64,000 nt of DNA, taken from the NCBI GenBank assembly GCA_946894095.1, contig OX335644.1:21619595-21683594 (forward strand). Direction: 5' to 3'. A program made the position numbers and the translations under genes. Positions within the stretch are counted from its first letter, which is position 1; each line of letters begins with the position of its first letter. Source of the DNA: Incurvaria masculella (taxonomy: Eukaryota; Arthropoda; Insecta; Lepidoptera; Incurvariidae). The notes under the pieces are model-generated. The model did not search any database and was not told the origin of the DNA. It worked only from the letters and a program-made list of their open reading frames with translations. Below are positions 38,601 to 48,539 of the stretch, one piece after another.

Positions 38601-41600
38601 AAGTCTTAGTTTGGAAGATCTGGAGGTGACTTTACAGATAGAAAATACTTTGTATTAGAATATTAAAAAAATCCTCTCGATACAATTAGGGACTACATAT
38701 TTTTGTCAATAGTAACTAAACTGAGCGATGATTTTATCTCTAGTCACCTAGTTGTTCATAGTGATTTTCATTGAACTAGTCAATAAGTTCATGATTAAGT
38801 TCATCAATGAGCTGATCACTGAACTAGTCAATAAGGTGGTGGTCAAAATAGTTACTGAACTAGTCGATAAGATGAAGATTAAGGCGGCCCAACCCGGCGG
38901 GACTAACTCATTCGCAGGCACGGTACAAAACCATGCTGTTGCGCTCTGGAACCTCCTCTGTTTCAAAGAAAAAGACAGGCTCCGTGATGAGGAAGATGCA
39001 ACATGTCCACAAAAAAGAATGTGCATAGTGTTATGATTTGGTAAGATGTTCTTACTTTATTATTGCGTAATCCACCTCCAAAGTTATGGTATAAAACGTG
39101 CGAAAAATTCGAATTTTTGGACCTTATAACTTAGAAACAAAACACAATTTTACAATGCCATCGGTCATCAGACATCTAGTTCGATCAAAAAAAGCTAATT
39201 TGAGCAAAATTTGGGATCTATGACAAGAAATATGGGCGTGATCTTCTTTACCCGTTTGTATGGGGAGTTGAGAGGGTTGGGCCACCTTAATTGGACAATG
39301 TGATGTTCATTGAACTAATCAAAAAGATGTTCCCAGGACTAGCTGGACATAGAGGTGTTTACTGAGCTAGCCAATGAGCTGGTCATGAAACTGTTCAATA
39401 CGATTTTCACTCAAGCTGGACATGAGGTGTTCATTGAACTAGTTTAAGATGTACAGAACTAGTCAGTGAGCTAGTTACTTAGCTCGACAATGTGATGTCC
39501 AATGAACTAGTCTTATGCTGAGATTGCTTGGGTCTTTAGACGATTCTCAAGTCTTCCGACTGTCAATTTTGACATACAATGTATGGACTTAAGGTCGGCC
39601 CGTAAGCACCTGAAAATTTCGCCTCCCATACAAACGTAGTTTACTAATAATTTGAAAACCACTGTTCCAACTTACTTGATATTTGGTATCTAATATTAGG
39701 CTACAAATATCTGTGTCTGCATGCCTTTGTTTTTTCGGTAAATGTATTCTGGGTCAAACCACAGAGAAAACCAAATTCGTATGAAGATTTTCTTTTTGCA
39801 ATAATTTCATTCGGTTTGGATTTTTCAAAAAAACAAAAGCATGCAGACACAGATATTTGTTACCTGATATTAGATATTAAATATCAATTTATTTGGAATA
39901 GCGGTTTCCAAATGATTAGTAAACTACGTTTGTATGGGGAGCATAGCTTACGGGCCGTTCTTAAGGTCGGCCTGTAAGCATCAGAAAATTTCGCCTCCCA
40001 TACAAACGAAGTTTACTAATAAATTGAAAACTACTGTTCCAATTTACTTGATATTTGGTATCTAATATTAAGCTACAAATATCTGTGTCTGCATGTCTTT
40101 ATTTTTTCGGTAAATGTATTATGGGTCAAACTACAGAGAAAACAAAATTCGTATGAAGATTTTCTTTTTGCTTTCATTTCATTCGGTTTGGATTTTTCAA
40201 AAAAACAAAAGCGTGCAGACACAGATATTTGTTACCTGATATTAGATATTAAATATCATATTAATTGGAATAGCGGTCTCCAAATGATTAGTAAACTATG
40301 TTAGTATGGGAAGCATAGTGTGGCAACGTTAAACTGTTGTGCACTGAAGTGCGGGCTGTCACTTTTGATAGCTATCGCTGTGACGCGCTCTCCTACACGT
40401 GAGCTGTGTGATATTAAACCGATACCAGATTACTACCAAGTTCTGCCTTTGTTTGCCCCTGTGGGCTCCTCGGACTACGCAGCGAACTCCGCACGTGTGG
40501 GACACGTGCGGATACGACACATAGCTTGCGGGCCGTTCTTATTGTTCAATTTGACAGTCAGAACTATCGAAAATCGTCTCAAAACCCAAGAACTCTCTTT
40601 GAATCTCAGCATAAGACCATAAATGTGACCACAATTGTACATATTTACATGCCACTCGCCGTCCCTCTTCACCGCTGCACGCGTCTCTTGGGCGCAACAC
40701 TCATGCTAGGTCTGTGCCGCCCGCAGGTCCGCATCCAGACGATGCCGGGCTTCGCGAACACGCTGCGCGAGGCAATGCCCAAGATGGTGAAGAGTGAGGG
40801 CGTCGGCACCTTCTACAAGGGGCTCGTGCCGCTCTGGATGCGGCAGATCCCCTACACCATGATGAAGTTCGCCTGCTTCGAGAAGACTCTCGAGCTGCTC
40901 TACGCGTGAGTACCGTCGCCCCGACCACACGTTGCCGATGGCTAGGCGGCCTTTTTTTACGTCAGGGTGGTCCGAAAATGATCTTCGAAATTGGAGATGC
41001 GAATGAAAGTATATTTTCTTTGAATTCCATTGTAAATACTTTAAAGAAGTAAAAATAAACGTGTGGTTTATGTTCTAAGCTGTGATTTTGTAACATTACT
41101 AGTATCAATGTAGCCTTGCTGGTCCTAGCATGGCACCTAATTCCTTCGGAAATACGGTGTGTTTGGCTGATATTGGGTGTGGTATTAGCCATCCATGTCC
41201 AATCTGATTAAAAAAAGTAATGTTGTGATGTAAAATTATGCTTTGGCAATATCGCCATGAATGACATTCATTATTGTGTACCAACATTTAGCGGGTTATT
41301 CTAGAAACCCAAATGAAAACTGCCAAAACTTAGCTGTAAAATTCTGACCTCAATGTTTGTGTTTTTTTTTTTATGTGACTGGACATGGATGGCTAATACC
41401 ACACCTTCTGTCATGGTATTAGCCCAACACACCACATGGGAACTAGGTACCATGCCAGGACCTTCCTTATATTGCGCGGCTACATTGAACTGGATGGAAA
41501 ACACGGACAATTTTCATTGGCGCTTCGACCATCGTTCATCCAATGCGATGGTACCAACCCGGGCGGGATTAACCCTACCACCTAGTAAGTAAGGAAGGGG

Positions 41601-44600
41601 ACCTACAGCTTAACGTGGAATCTGAACCACGGCCAGCCTCTCTCAACGGTCGAATGGTCACCCATCCAAGACCAGACCGGACCCAGCGTTGCTTAACTTC
41701 GGAGAGCGATCGCCGAAGTGTCGCGCCACTGGGCCACTGAAGCTGACAACTAGGGTATGTTAAAAACAATTTTGGTAAACATTTTGCTTCTTAGCCTCTG
41801 GAAGCACCCTTATGTTAAACAAACTCTCTGAAGTGTCGCCCCGTATATTTACACCTCTAAAGTTGTAAAGGTCAGTCAGTCAGTCAACGTGTTTGCGTCC
41901 ACTGCACATACGCCTCTCGTTCTCCAGTCCTCCCGGCCTTCAGCGGTCCTGAACCACTGTTTTCCGCCGACGCACTTGATGTCGTCGTCCCACCTGGCGG
42001 GTGGTCATCCCACACTCCGTTTTCCTGTCCACGGCCGCCAGTGCAGGACACGGTTACTCCAACGGTCGTCGTCTCTTCGGCCGACGTGACCAGCCCACTG
42101 CCATTTGAGCTTAGCCACCCGGTGTCCAATATCGACTACTTTGTGAAGGTATCACCCTAGAATCACATGATTATAAGAAACAACCAATTGTTCCTACCGA
42201 ACGTCTCTGAAGACACCGCACTATGATGTGGCGACATCCTCCCCCCGCCTGCGCCCCCCCCCCCCCCACACCCGTGCTGACGCGCGCCCGCCCCGCAGGT
42301 ACGTCGTGCCGAAGCCGCGCGACCAGTGCTCCAAGGGCGAGCAGCTCGTGGTGACCTTCGCTGCCGGCTACATCGCCGGCGTGTTCTGCGCCATCGTCTC
42401 CCACCCGGCCGACACCGTCGTCTCCAAGCTCAACCAGGTACGGTGACGCGATCGCGGCAATTTTTTGGTACTCTACACACTTTTTGGTATGCGTACTCTC
42501 GTGGCTCTCGTCTTGCCTTCTGTGCCAGAGTTCATGGGTTGCGATCCCACCTCATTTACACACAATTTTCTTCAATTCTGTCTTGGATAAGTGCATTTTG
42601 TCACGAATGCGAGCTGTTTCATGGTTCGGAATCCATGTAAAACTGTAGGTCTCCTGCCGAAGCTAGCCAGGCGTTCTGCACTACTAGCCACTTTGACTAG
42701 AACGCTTGCACAAGTCCCCGTCTCTTTTAATCCATATGCAGAAGGATTTCCTAATGCTTTCCTGAAGACTTCATAATTACAAGTTATTCGTAAGATTCCC
42801 AGCATTCTTTTATAAGCTGTGTACTGATACAGCTTGAGACTGAGAATTATTTTTAAATGGATATGGATGGTCAATATCACACCTAGGCTGAGATAAATAG
42901 TCGTAACAGAAACTAAGACTAACGAAAAGTAGTACTTTGTGACGTCACTTTGACACATTTTGTATGGACGGAATCTCAAAGTAATGCAAATTGACGTCAC
43001 AAAGTACTACTTTTCGTTAGTCTTAGTTTCTGTTACGACTATTTATCTCAGCCCTACTGTCATTCTATTAGTCACACGGGAATTAGGTGCCATTCAAAAC
43101 GTGGACCATTTTCATTACCGCTTCGACCATAGTTCATTCAATGCGATGTTAGCAACTGGGGCAGGCTTCTGTTAGACCTAAACTTTCTGGGGACCTAAAT
43201 TTTTACGTGGAATATGAACGATGACCAGCTTCATTACTCAAAAACCGGTCAAGTGTGAGTCGGACTTGCACACGAAGGGTCCCGTACCATCGTTCAAGAT
43301 TTAACACAAAAAATCACGTTTTTTTGTATGGTGCCCCCTTAAATTTTTATTATTTTTTTTATTTTGCCTATTTGCTGTTATAGCGGCAAAATAAATACAC
43401 ACTCTGTGAAAATTTTAGCTGCCTATCTATTACGGTTCACGAGATACAGCCCTGTGACAGACGGACGGACGGATGGACGGACAGCGGAGGCTTAGTAATA
43501 GGGTTCCGTTTTCACCCTTTGGGTACGGAACCCTAAAAACGGTCACCCATCCAGAACAGCAAGGCGGCGCTGCAGGGCTTCCAAGGCGTACAATCACCAT
43601 CACACTCCAATGATTACAATCAAATGCTGAAACTATGTGTGGACTCAATGAAGCAGTATTATTATGAGCGCTCTGACTGCATTTTGGGTCTCGCTCGCAC
43701 TGGGTCCTTGTCTCACATGTGCGCCGTCGGCAGGACCGCACCGCGACCGCCGGCTCCATCGTGTCCAAGCTCGGCTGGGGCGGCGTGTGGCAGGGACTCG
43801 GCCCGAGGATCGTGATGATTGGAACGCTCACCGCGCTGCAGTGGTTCATCTATGACGCCGTCAAGGTACGAACTTGGTGCCCCTACTGAATCCACGAACT
43901 CCAGTACTTAAGTCCAAGGCAAATCACGTGGTACGTGGATTTGCCTTGGACTGCTGAACAATTCACAAGAAATTTAACAGATGTTGCTTCAACAAATCGG
44001 CTGCTATTGCTTTTTTAATTTTGAGCATCCCGGTTGAAAAACTTCTTAGTAAACTGCTAGAAAGCAAAGCCCCTGGAATTAATCCCTGGCTTAGAGAGGG
44101 GTTCTGTTGTCCTTGGCAATTTCATAAACATTCCTTTCCACAAATGGACATTGTCTTTTAAGTTTTTTCCATTCAATGACACACAATGTGACGTTTATTT
44201 TATAGATATATGATTAAATAAAAAAAATACAGATTGATAGGTATGCGCAAAAACCTGAGGTTTGTCTGCACGTGAAACTTGACATGACATGAAACGAGAA
44301 CAGTAGGTACACATATGTTGTAGGCTAAATAAAAAAAGGATATAGGTAAAAATAAAACCAAAAAAATCAAACATCACATAAAACACAAATTATATGCATG
44401 AAAAATTTCACTTATGTAACAGATTAGTAGGCCCCGGTGTCGCAATCACTAGACTCAACCCGTTCAATGATTAACAAACCAATTGTTCCTACCGAAAGTG
44501 CCGTGTGGACACAACCTACATTATATGAGAACATTCTCTCACTACGCACGAGTCCCCCGCCGTAGACGTCGCTCACCGCCCCCTCTGCCCGCAGGTCTAC

Positions 44601-44678
44601 CTGAGGATGCCGCGACCGCCGCCCGCCGAGATGCCGGAGTCCATGAAGAAACGCCTCGAAGCCGAGGGCAAGCTGTAG
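26624..44678 (+). CDS. Mpcp: Mitochondrial phosphate carrier (SLC25A3/Mpcp), eight exons, N-terminal exon not found
   Basis: Imports inorganic phosphate with protons across the inner mitochondrial membrane for ATP synthesis. Exons: 26624-26732, 34167-34336, 36504-36586, 37740-37818, 40727-40905, 42299-42437, 43734-43865 and 44595-44678 (TAG). All borders are AG/GT and phases agree, giving about 325 residues. The product reads DSCEFGSTKYFALCGLGG, then three carrier repeats with the signatures PLDLVKCRLQ, SPLEAAKVRIQ and SHPADTVVSKLN. PLWMRQIPYTMMKFACFE and IGTLTALQWFIYDAVK follow. It ends RPPPAEMPES...EAEGKL. No stops or shifts. The first visible exon may start after cag at 26623; an ATG in frame lies at 26633, but the usual presequence exon should be upstream and I did not see it. 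Introns range from 0.7 to 7.4 kb and are loaded with transposons. Identification is secure. Confidence 0.95.
26733..28581 (+). other. First visible Mpcp intron, 5' part
   Basis: AT-rich, no exon recognised. 27986-28154 is an M4 MITE (agggccgagtgcacgaaagg ... ctcttcgtgcaaccgggg), related to 30402-30561 and 19856-20013. 27730-27835 has a loose inverted repeat around tggagcaatatagctcc. Confidence 0.55.
27986..28154. repeat. MITE family M4
   Basis: Ends ggccgagtgcacgaaag and ctcttcgtgcaaccgg, inverted. The interior holds the acgtgtttgaaca and gacgtgtttaatca halves seen in the other copies. Confidence 0.75.
28582..28959. repeat. MITE family M2
   Basis: TTAAGAACGGCCCGTAAGC to CGGGCCGACCTTAA, 378 bp, TTAA at both ends. 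Confidence 0.85.
28960..29877. other. Intron DNA, nothing recognised
   Basis: AT-rich. No conserved coding sequence or repeat family was identified. Confidence 0.4.
29878..30172 (-). repeat. (CCGT)n-bearing dispersed element
   Basis: It runs from ttagggttccgtacccaaaggg to gcgagtccgactcgcacttggccggttttttt, with a short CCGT tract. Confidence 0.85.
30184..30350. repeat. GC-rich duplicated block, copy B
   Basis: Second copy of the block at 26041, with an extra ~20 bp (gctgccatcactggctgcag). Both copies are followed by gattatgagatctgaggg. Confidence 0.6.
30402..30561. repeat. MITE family M4
   Basis: gccccgattgcacgaagag to ctttcgtgcactcggcccta, about 160 bp. Confidence 0.75.
30562..30950. other. 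Intron DNA, nothing recognised
   Basis: AT-rich, no family or exon identified. Confidence 0.4.
30951..31475 (-). mobile_element. tRNA-headed SINE with internal insertion
   Basis: The minus-strand SINE body (about 30955-31110 and 31310-31475) is interrupted by roughly 200 bp of unrelated AT-rich sequence (31112-31310). The head contains gatttgaacccatgacctctggcatgcaagtc, the complement of a tRNA-like B-box region. Confidence 0.65.
31476..31750. other. Unassigned intron block
   Basis: Less AT-rich than its surroundings and open on the minus strand for 82 codons, but no family was recognised. Confidence 0.3.
31754..32058 (-). repeat. (CCGT)n-bearing dispersed element
   Basis: ttttttagggttccgtacccaaagg ... 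gtgcgagtccgactcgcacttg, CCGT tract near 31811-31845. Confidence 0.85.
32074..32493 (+). mobile_element. Chimeric SINE: tRNA-like head, 5S-SINE neck, shared body
   Basis: An A-box-like TAGCTCAGTGG (32081-32091) and a B-box-like region (ggtcatggtttagatc) give a tRNA-type head. At about 32243 it switches to gttgagagaggctggccgtgg, a segment otherwise found only behind the 5S head. The shared body and A-rich end follow. Confidence 0.7.
32494..32695 (+). repeat. SINE body fragment, diverged
   Basis: ggtggtagggttaagcccgcctgagttgg ... gtagccgtgctcataaaaggaagg ... aatccatgacctg plus A-run. No head. Confidence 0.65.
32951..33660. repeat. Cluster of palindromic MITEs (M5)
   Basis: At least seven arms of ggctgagataaatagtcgtaacagaaactaag / its complement, with the core agtactttgtgacgtcac repeated in both directions. 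Several near-complete palindromes are nested or abutting. The single clean copy at 42885-43053 defines the unit. Confidence 0.85.
33823..34086 (+). mobile_element. Short Helitron-like element
   Basis: Starts TCcatactaatattataaatgcgaaag and ends ggatacctcagCTAG. It contains a C-run (34017-34034) and lies directly before the Mpcp exon at 34167. No coding capacity. Confidence 0.6.
34358..36072 (+). mobile_element. Helitron-like element, 1.7 kb, with internal duplications
   Basis: It starts TCTATACTAATAATAAATC between A and T, and ends ACCCGAGCGGAGCCGGGTACCGCAGCTAG. The terminal stem acccg/cgggt is the same as in the Helitron at 1214. Internally, 34436-34645 is repeated at 34911-35125 and 34663-34897 at 35547-35795. 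A palindrome around tacgactgaaaaaaa lies at 35140-35240. Located in the Mpcp intron between 34336 and 36504. Confidence 0.75.
36830..37065 (-). repeat. SINE body fragment
   Basis: atgatagcccaaaacatttaattcccgtaggaattggtgcc ... cccgggcgggcttaaccctac ... gggatctacaggtttacatgg, minus orientation, diverged. Confidence 0.65.
37187..37521. repeat. MITE family M3
   Basis: gtctcagttgtcacctaaattggcg ... cgccaatttaggtgagaactcag, uninterrupted copy. Confidence 0.85.
37951..38510. repeat. MITE family M7 (intact, empty Helitron site)
   Basis: attccgggaggtcacgac ... gtcgcgacctcctagt. The site ttaccttatcatatatatt (38334-38352) is uninterrupted here and filled at 1214-2149 in the other copy. Confidence 0.8.
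38745..39505 (+). repeat. Degenerate minisatellite split by an M1 MITE
   Basis: Loose repeats of about 30-36 bp built on ttcattgaactagtcaataag occur at 38752-38878 and 39300-39500. The M1 element at 38879-39290 sits between them. Confidence 0.6.
38879..39290 (+). repeat. MITE family M1, internally deleted
   Basis: TTAAGGCGGCCCAACCC ... GGGTTGGGCCACCTTAA, 412 bp; about 140 bp of the interior is missing relative to 23181-23730. Confidence 0.85.
39589..39964. repeat. MITE family M2
   Basis: TTAAGGTCGGCCCGTAAGC ... CGGGCCGTTCTTAA, 376 bp. Its right TTAA is shared with the next copy. Confidence 0.85.
39961..40542. repeat. MITE family M2, second tandem copy, with an insertion
   Basis: Begins at the shared TTAA and ends gcgggccgttctta. 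The insertion at 40319-40519 is described separately. Confidence 0.8.
40319..40519 (+). mobile_element. Probable solo LTR, 201 bp
   Basis: The inserted block starts TGTGGCAACG and ends GATACGACA, so it has TG...CA edges. It is flanked by the direct repeat CATAG (40314-40318 and 40520-40524). Its composition (GC-rich, cgcacgtgtgggacacgtgcgg) differs from the host MITE. These are the marks of an LTR-retrotransposon remnant left by LTR-LTR recombination; family unknown. Confidence 0.6.
41096..41216 (+). repeat. SINE tail fragment
   Basis: atcaatgtagccttgctggtcctagcatggcacc ... gtattagccatccatgtcc plus A-run. Confidence 0.65.
41361..41748 (-). mobile_element. 5S rRNA-headed SINE, full length
   Basis: On the minus strand: head with GAAGTTAAGCAACGCTGGG and CTTGGATGGGTGACC, neck gagagaggctggccgtgg, shared body, and a tail at gtccagtcacat followed by an A-run (t-run at 41362-41372). 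Confidence 0.85.
41876..42140 (-). pseudogene. RTE-type LINE C-terminal fragment
   Basis: The minus strand, with frameshifts, reads DIGHRVAKLKWQWAGHVGRR, WRP, RSVGRPPARWDDD and EAYVQW. This is the conserved end of RTE-like endonuclease-reverse transcriptases common in insects. It is followed by a (TGAC)n run (plus-strand cagtcagtcagtca at 41874-41887), a usual RTE 3' end. Confidence 0.75.
42495..42670 (+). repeat. tRNA-headed SINE head fragment
   Basis: tctcgtggctctcg...tgccagagttcatgggttgcgatcccacc, then gtgcattttgtcacgaatgcgagctg ... ctgtaggtctcct; it stops before the shared body. Confidence 0.6.
42885..43053. repeat. Palindromic MITE (M5), clean copy
   Basis: 169 bp, arms of over 70 bp nearly perfectly complementary, starting aggctgagataaatagtcg. 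Centre around tttgtatggacggaa. Confidence 0.9.
43058..43235 (-). repeat. SINE body fragment
   Basis: attagtcacacgggaattaggtgcc ... ttcattaccgcttcgaccatagttcattcaatgcgatg, minus orientation, diverged. Confidence 0.6.
43242..43540 (+). repeat. (GGAC)n-bearing dispersed element
   Basis: aaaaaccggtcaagtgtgagtcgg ... gggtacggaaccctaaaaac. Confidence 0.85.
43911..43952. other. Near-perfect short hairpin
   Basis: agtccaaggcaaatcacgt and acgtggatttgccttggact pair over 19 bp with one bulged base and a 3-base loop. It lies 45 bp after the Mpcp exon ending at 43865. No role is known. Confidence 0.6.
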
Positions 44679-45101
44679 ATACGAATAGTGAAATTATCCT
44701 AAATTGTAAATTATAAATCAAAATGTCCGCCGTTCTGTGTAGACGAGACGAAATTGCCAGATCAAGACGTCTGCCATTCTGTGTAGGCCATAGACACTGA
44801 AATTGACAGCTGTGCTAATCAGAGAAGTTTAAGTCGTGTGTTCTGTATTCAGCAGATAGGGTGGACTACATGACGTAGTAGATCTCATGTAATGAATTAT
44901 TACTATGTCTTTTATGCATCCGAGTACAAAAACACTGCATCGCAATGTTGTTTGAAGTGCAATGCCATCTAGTGACGAAACATTTGCAATTGTATGAAAC
45001 GAAACCACCTTGTGTGAATTCTGCGATAAGCGCAGCTGCTCAAGATGTAGACCATAGATAATCGCCAGCACGCAAGATCGATTTAATTTATTTTGAATAA
45101 A
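44679..45101 (+). promoter_or_regulatory. Mpcp 3' untranslated region and poly(A) signal
   Basis: AT-rich sequence after the TAG, with AATAAA at 45096-45101 in ttttgaataaaaatg; cleavage is expected shortly after. Confidence 0.7.
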
Positions 45102-45189
45102 AATGTATATTTTTATTTATTTCCGCCTGTTTTATTTTCGTTGTGGCAGCCCTCGGAGTAGAAGGTGGCAAGTATTGTGATGTTCGATG

Positions 45190-45858
45190 AGTCATAACCT
45201 AAGTGATGTTCTTGTTACCACATTAAACTATCTGTCGATATTTCTTGGCTGTTTCAATTTTTATTATGTATCGCAGATTTTAGGAGCAAAGACCCAGACG
45301 AAAATTTTAGGTATGGATGGATTGCATGGATGGACGGCATGGATTGCTAATGTCATACCAGTATTGAATAGAGATAATAAAAGTCCACACATAGTGTTGA
45401 AAAGCAAGCCAGGACTAAAGCACGCCAAGGCCCTTATAATGGAATTTTCCCAGAAAAGAGCATTTAAACTAATCAACCTAAGCCGAAATCAACTCAGAGT
45501 AATTACCAGAGCTCTAACATGTCACTGTAACCTTAACAAACACCTGCACAGGATGAGGTTGACAGATACATATTTACGCAGGTTCTGTCTTGAACAAGAG
45601 GAGACACCGATCCACCTGTGCTACTGTTGACCACTAATTCATAAAAGAAATGCCATCCTTGGGGGATACTTACTAGACCCAGACGATATCAAAGTCATCA
45701 CACCTCAAAAAAACCTGCACTCCGGGAAGGAATCCAGGAGGCAGGAATTGAGGGTGAACTCTAAGAAGGGAAAAGTCACAATAGATCTGGAAAGGTCGCA
45801 GTGACAGCGGGCTAAAAAGCTCACAGCCCAACTTCAAATAATAATAATAATAATAGCG
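45190..45858 (+). pseudogene. I-type LINE 3' fragment (RNase H end and TAA tail)
   Basis: The reading frame carries LSRNQLRVITRALTCHCNLNKHLHRMRLTD and a Cys-rich CLEQEETPIHLCYC end, the C-terminal pattern after RNase H in I-like retrotransposons. It breaks with a stop at 45628 and shifts frame. The fragment ends in (taa)6 at about 45837-45856, the typical I-element tail. The first part of the open frame is not LINE-like. Confidence 0.7.
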
Positions 45859-45990
45859 CTGCAATTCACACATATATTACATTACATAGAAACCAATAGA
45901 TGTCAATGATATTTTCTTTACAATCATGTAACGTTTACTTCATGCCTACCCAGGTAAAATTTGGAATCAGTTTAACGACGGTGTAACTAG

Positions 45991-46365
45991 TCCTCAGTGG
46001 CGCGACACTTCGGCGATCGCTCTCCGAAGTTAAGCAACGCTGGGTCCGGTCTGGTCTTGGATGGGTGACCATTCGACCGTTGAGAGAGGCTGGCCGTGGT
46101 TCGGATTCCACGTTAAGCTGTAGGTCCCCTTCCTTACTTACTAGGTGGTAGGGTCTATCCCGCCCGGGTTGGTACCATCGCATTGGATGAACGATGGTCG
46201 AAGCGGCAATGAAAATTGTCCGTGTTTTCCATCTAGTTCAATGTAGCCGTGCAATATAAGGAAGGTCCTGGCATGGCACCTAGTTCCCATGTGGTGTGTT
46301 GGGCTAATACCATGACAGAACTTGTGGTATTAGCCATCCATGTCCAGTCACATAAAAAAAAAAAG
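45991..46365 (+). mobile_element. 5S rRNA-headed SINE, full length
   Basis: cagtggcgcgacacttcggcg, then the 5S-like GAAGTTAAGCAACGCTGGG and CTTGGATGGGTGACC, neck, shared body (cccgcccgggttggtacc, gccgtgcaatataaggaagg) and A-run at 46353-46364. Confidence 0.9.
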
Positions 46366-46545
46366 CTGTCTAAACCTTCCTATTTAATCCATGCTTTGGA
46401 GTAAAGTGTAGAACGCTGTTTTAGAATGTCAGTGTCCGAAGTTTTTTGTGGATGGGGTGTCATGTCATATAAGGCCACGTCTGGGGAGTAACCAGCGTAA
46501 GATGTGAGTGAATTCGATAAATTCTGCTTCTGCTGAGTGGTCAGT

Positions 46546-46845
46546 CTTGAGTTCTCACCTGAATTGGCGTTTACAAAACTTCGAAGTTACGTAAAAATTC
46601 AAACCCCATACAAGTTTTTACTATCCATTCTGTGGTTTTACTTCTTCAAGCTGTCAAAATCAAACTCGGACTTCCGATTTGTATGAAAACGCAGAGTTTG
46701 CGTAAACGGCAACGTCAACGTATTGACGGCTCACGGTGAGTAAGCTGTCAAATCAAACTCAGACGCGCTTTTAAATTGTTTCATGCATTGAAAACGCTAG
46801 TTGATTGGTTTGGGAGGAAACGCCAATTGTGGTGACAAGTGGGAT
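46546..46845. repeat. MITE family M3
   Basis: ttgagttctcacctgaattggcg ... cgccaattgtggtgacaag, diverged copy. Confidence 0.75.
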
Positions 46846-46929
46846 TAGAGGCTTGGAAGAGTTTGTACTCATTTAAAATCATGTAATGGGAATGCGCCAA
46901 AAAATTCTCATACTCTTCGGATCCCACAA

Positions 46930-47292
46930 TTTTTTTTATGTAATTGAACATGGATGGCTAATACCAAACTGACCGTCAGATATTAGCCTAACACACCACA
47001 TGGGAACTAGGTGCCATGCCAGGACCTTCCTTATATTGCTCGGCTACACTGAACTGGACAATTTTCATTGCCGCTTCGACCATCATTAGTTCAATGTGAT
47101 GGTACCAACCCGGGCGGGGTTAACCCTATCACCTAGTAAGCAAGGGGACCTACATTTTTACGTGGAATCCGAACCACGGCTAGCCTCAACGGTTGAAAAC
47201 GGTCACCCATCCAGAACCCAACCGCGCTCAATGATGCTTCAACAAGCTTATCGAATCGCAAGGCGTTGCGCCACGGGGCTACCGAGGCTGAT
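46930..47292 (-). mobile_element. 5S-headed SINE, older copy
   Basis: Minus orientation, complete length, but the head is diverged: the 5S-like stretch (complement of ggtcacccatccagaaccc...gatgcttcaacaagct) has several changes. Confidence 0.75.
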
Positions 47293-48539
47293 TCCTCTGA
47301 TGTTTTCTGATAATTTCAGGCATTGAAAATGTTGTTTAGTATTCGTGAAAACCAAATGTGCCGGTCACACTTTGCTTCATATGAAATGGAACCACAGAAC
47401 AATTATGGAACCACCTGTTTAATCGAATGACAAGGTAGCGTAGGTTCAGCATTCTTTCACCACAATACTAACGCTATATGTAATACATAGAGCCCTCCAG
47501 AAGCTTCAGTTTTTACAGGGGAGGTCAATGCAATTCTTGAAGCATTACATATGTTGAATCACATCATTAATTGAAACAGATTCTTGTAATATCTCGAAGC
47601 TCGCTTCAATTTATTTTACAAAATCCTTTCAAAAGCCGAATTTAGAGTACTTTAGTTTTAAAAATTAGAGAAATATTGTATGAATTATCTTTCTTCTTAT
47701 TATCATACTTCAATAGCTGGTAATAGTATTGTTGATGATTGTGCAAAAGACTCGGTTATCAGAGGGGATAAATCTAACTATAAAAATTACTAGTACTAGT
47801 AGACCTAGCATGCGCGGTACCTACATCCTATTTCTACGAGTAAACCGGCCCAAAAGTTTGGAAAGAGGCATAGTTTTTCTGTCAAAGTAATCGTCAACCT
47901 AGTGTATACAGCAATCGTCTATTTATATAAAAAAATCGAAATGCATTTTATATTTAAACAAAATTAATATAATTTTCTATAGCTCTATGCGTCCATACAA
48001 GAATGTCATAAGAAAACGATGATAGATATTTTGAATTACTACATAAATTATCGGGCATAAAAGCAGAACACTATGTTTTTTATACTGAAATAATGTCATA
48101 TTACTAACGCGTAACTCACACGTAAATTCATGTCTTTTTAAGTTCGTTATATACAAGATTAACGAATCCGAATGTGTATCCTCATGCAGGAAATAAAAAC
48201 AATGAAACTGAAACCAAATCCCATTTAACTGAATGGTATCAATACAGAGACAGACATTGAGGCAAAGGCCTGCAATCAAAGGGATTACATTAATTACGTA
48301 TTTTTAAGGATGATTAAGTCTATGTACATTTTAATGATCCACTGAACGAACAGTGCGACCGGATTGGTGACTTCTGGTCGATGGGTGTTCCCCAAAAAAA
48401 AATTTGTATTGTTTGCATGACCCTAGTCCTATCCTTGTTCCCCGCATACACATGTCCCTCTCTCTCTTTCACCTGATGGAGTGAAGATTGACAGCGTCTG
48501 CTGAAAAGGCTGAAAGGCCCAGCTTTCATTCAGTGCAAT
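47293..48539. other. Intergenic, nothing recognised
   Basis: AT-rich; no coding sequence or repeat family identified. Confidence 0.4.

Noticed and set aside
45187..45630. 147-codon frame as a host gene
   Set aside because: The second half is the C-terminal end of an I-type LINE, with a stop and a TAA tail; the first half is unrelated AT-rich sequence.
45991..46100. Functional 5S rRNA gene
   Set aside because: Only the internal promoter half matches 5S; the rest is SINE body with an A-rich tail, and several copies share it.
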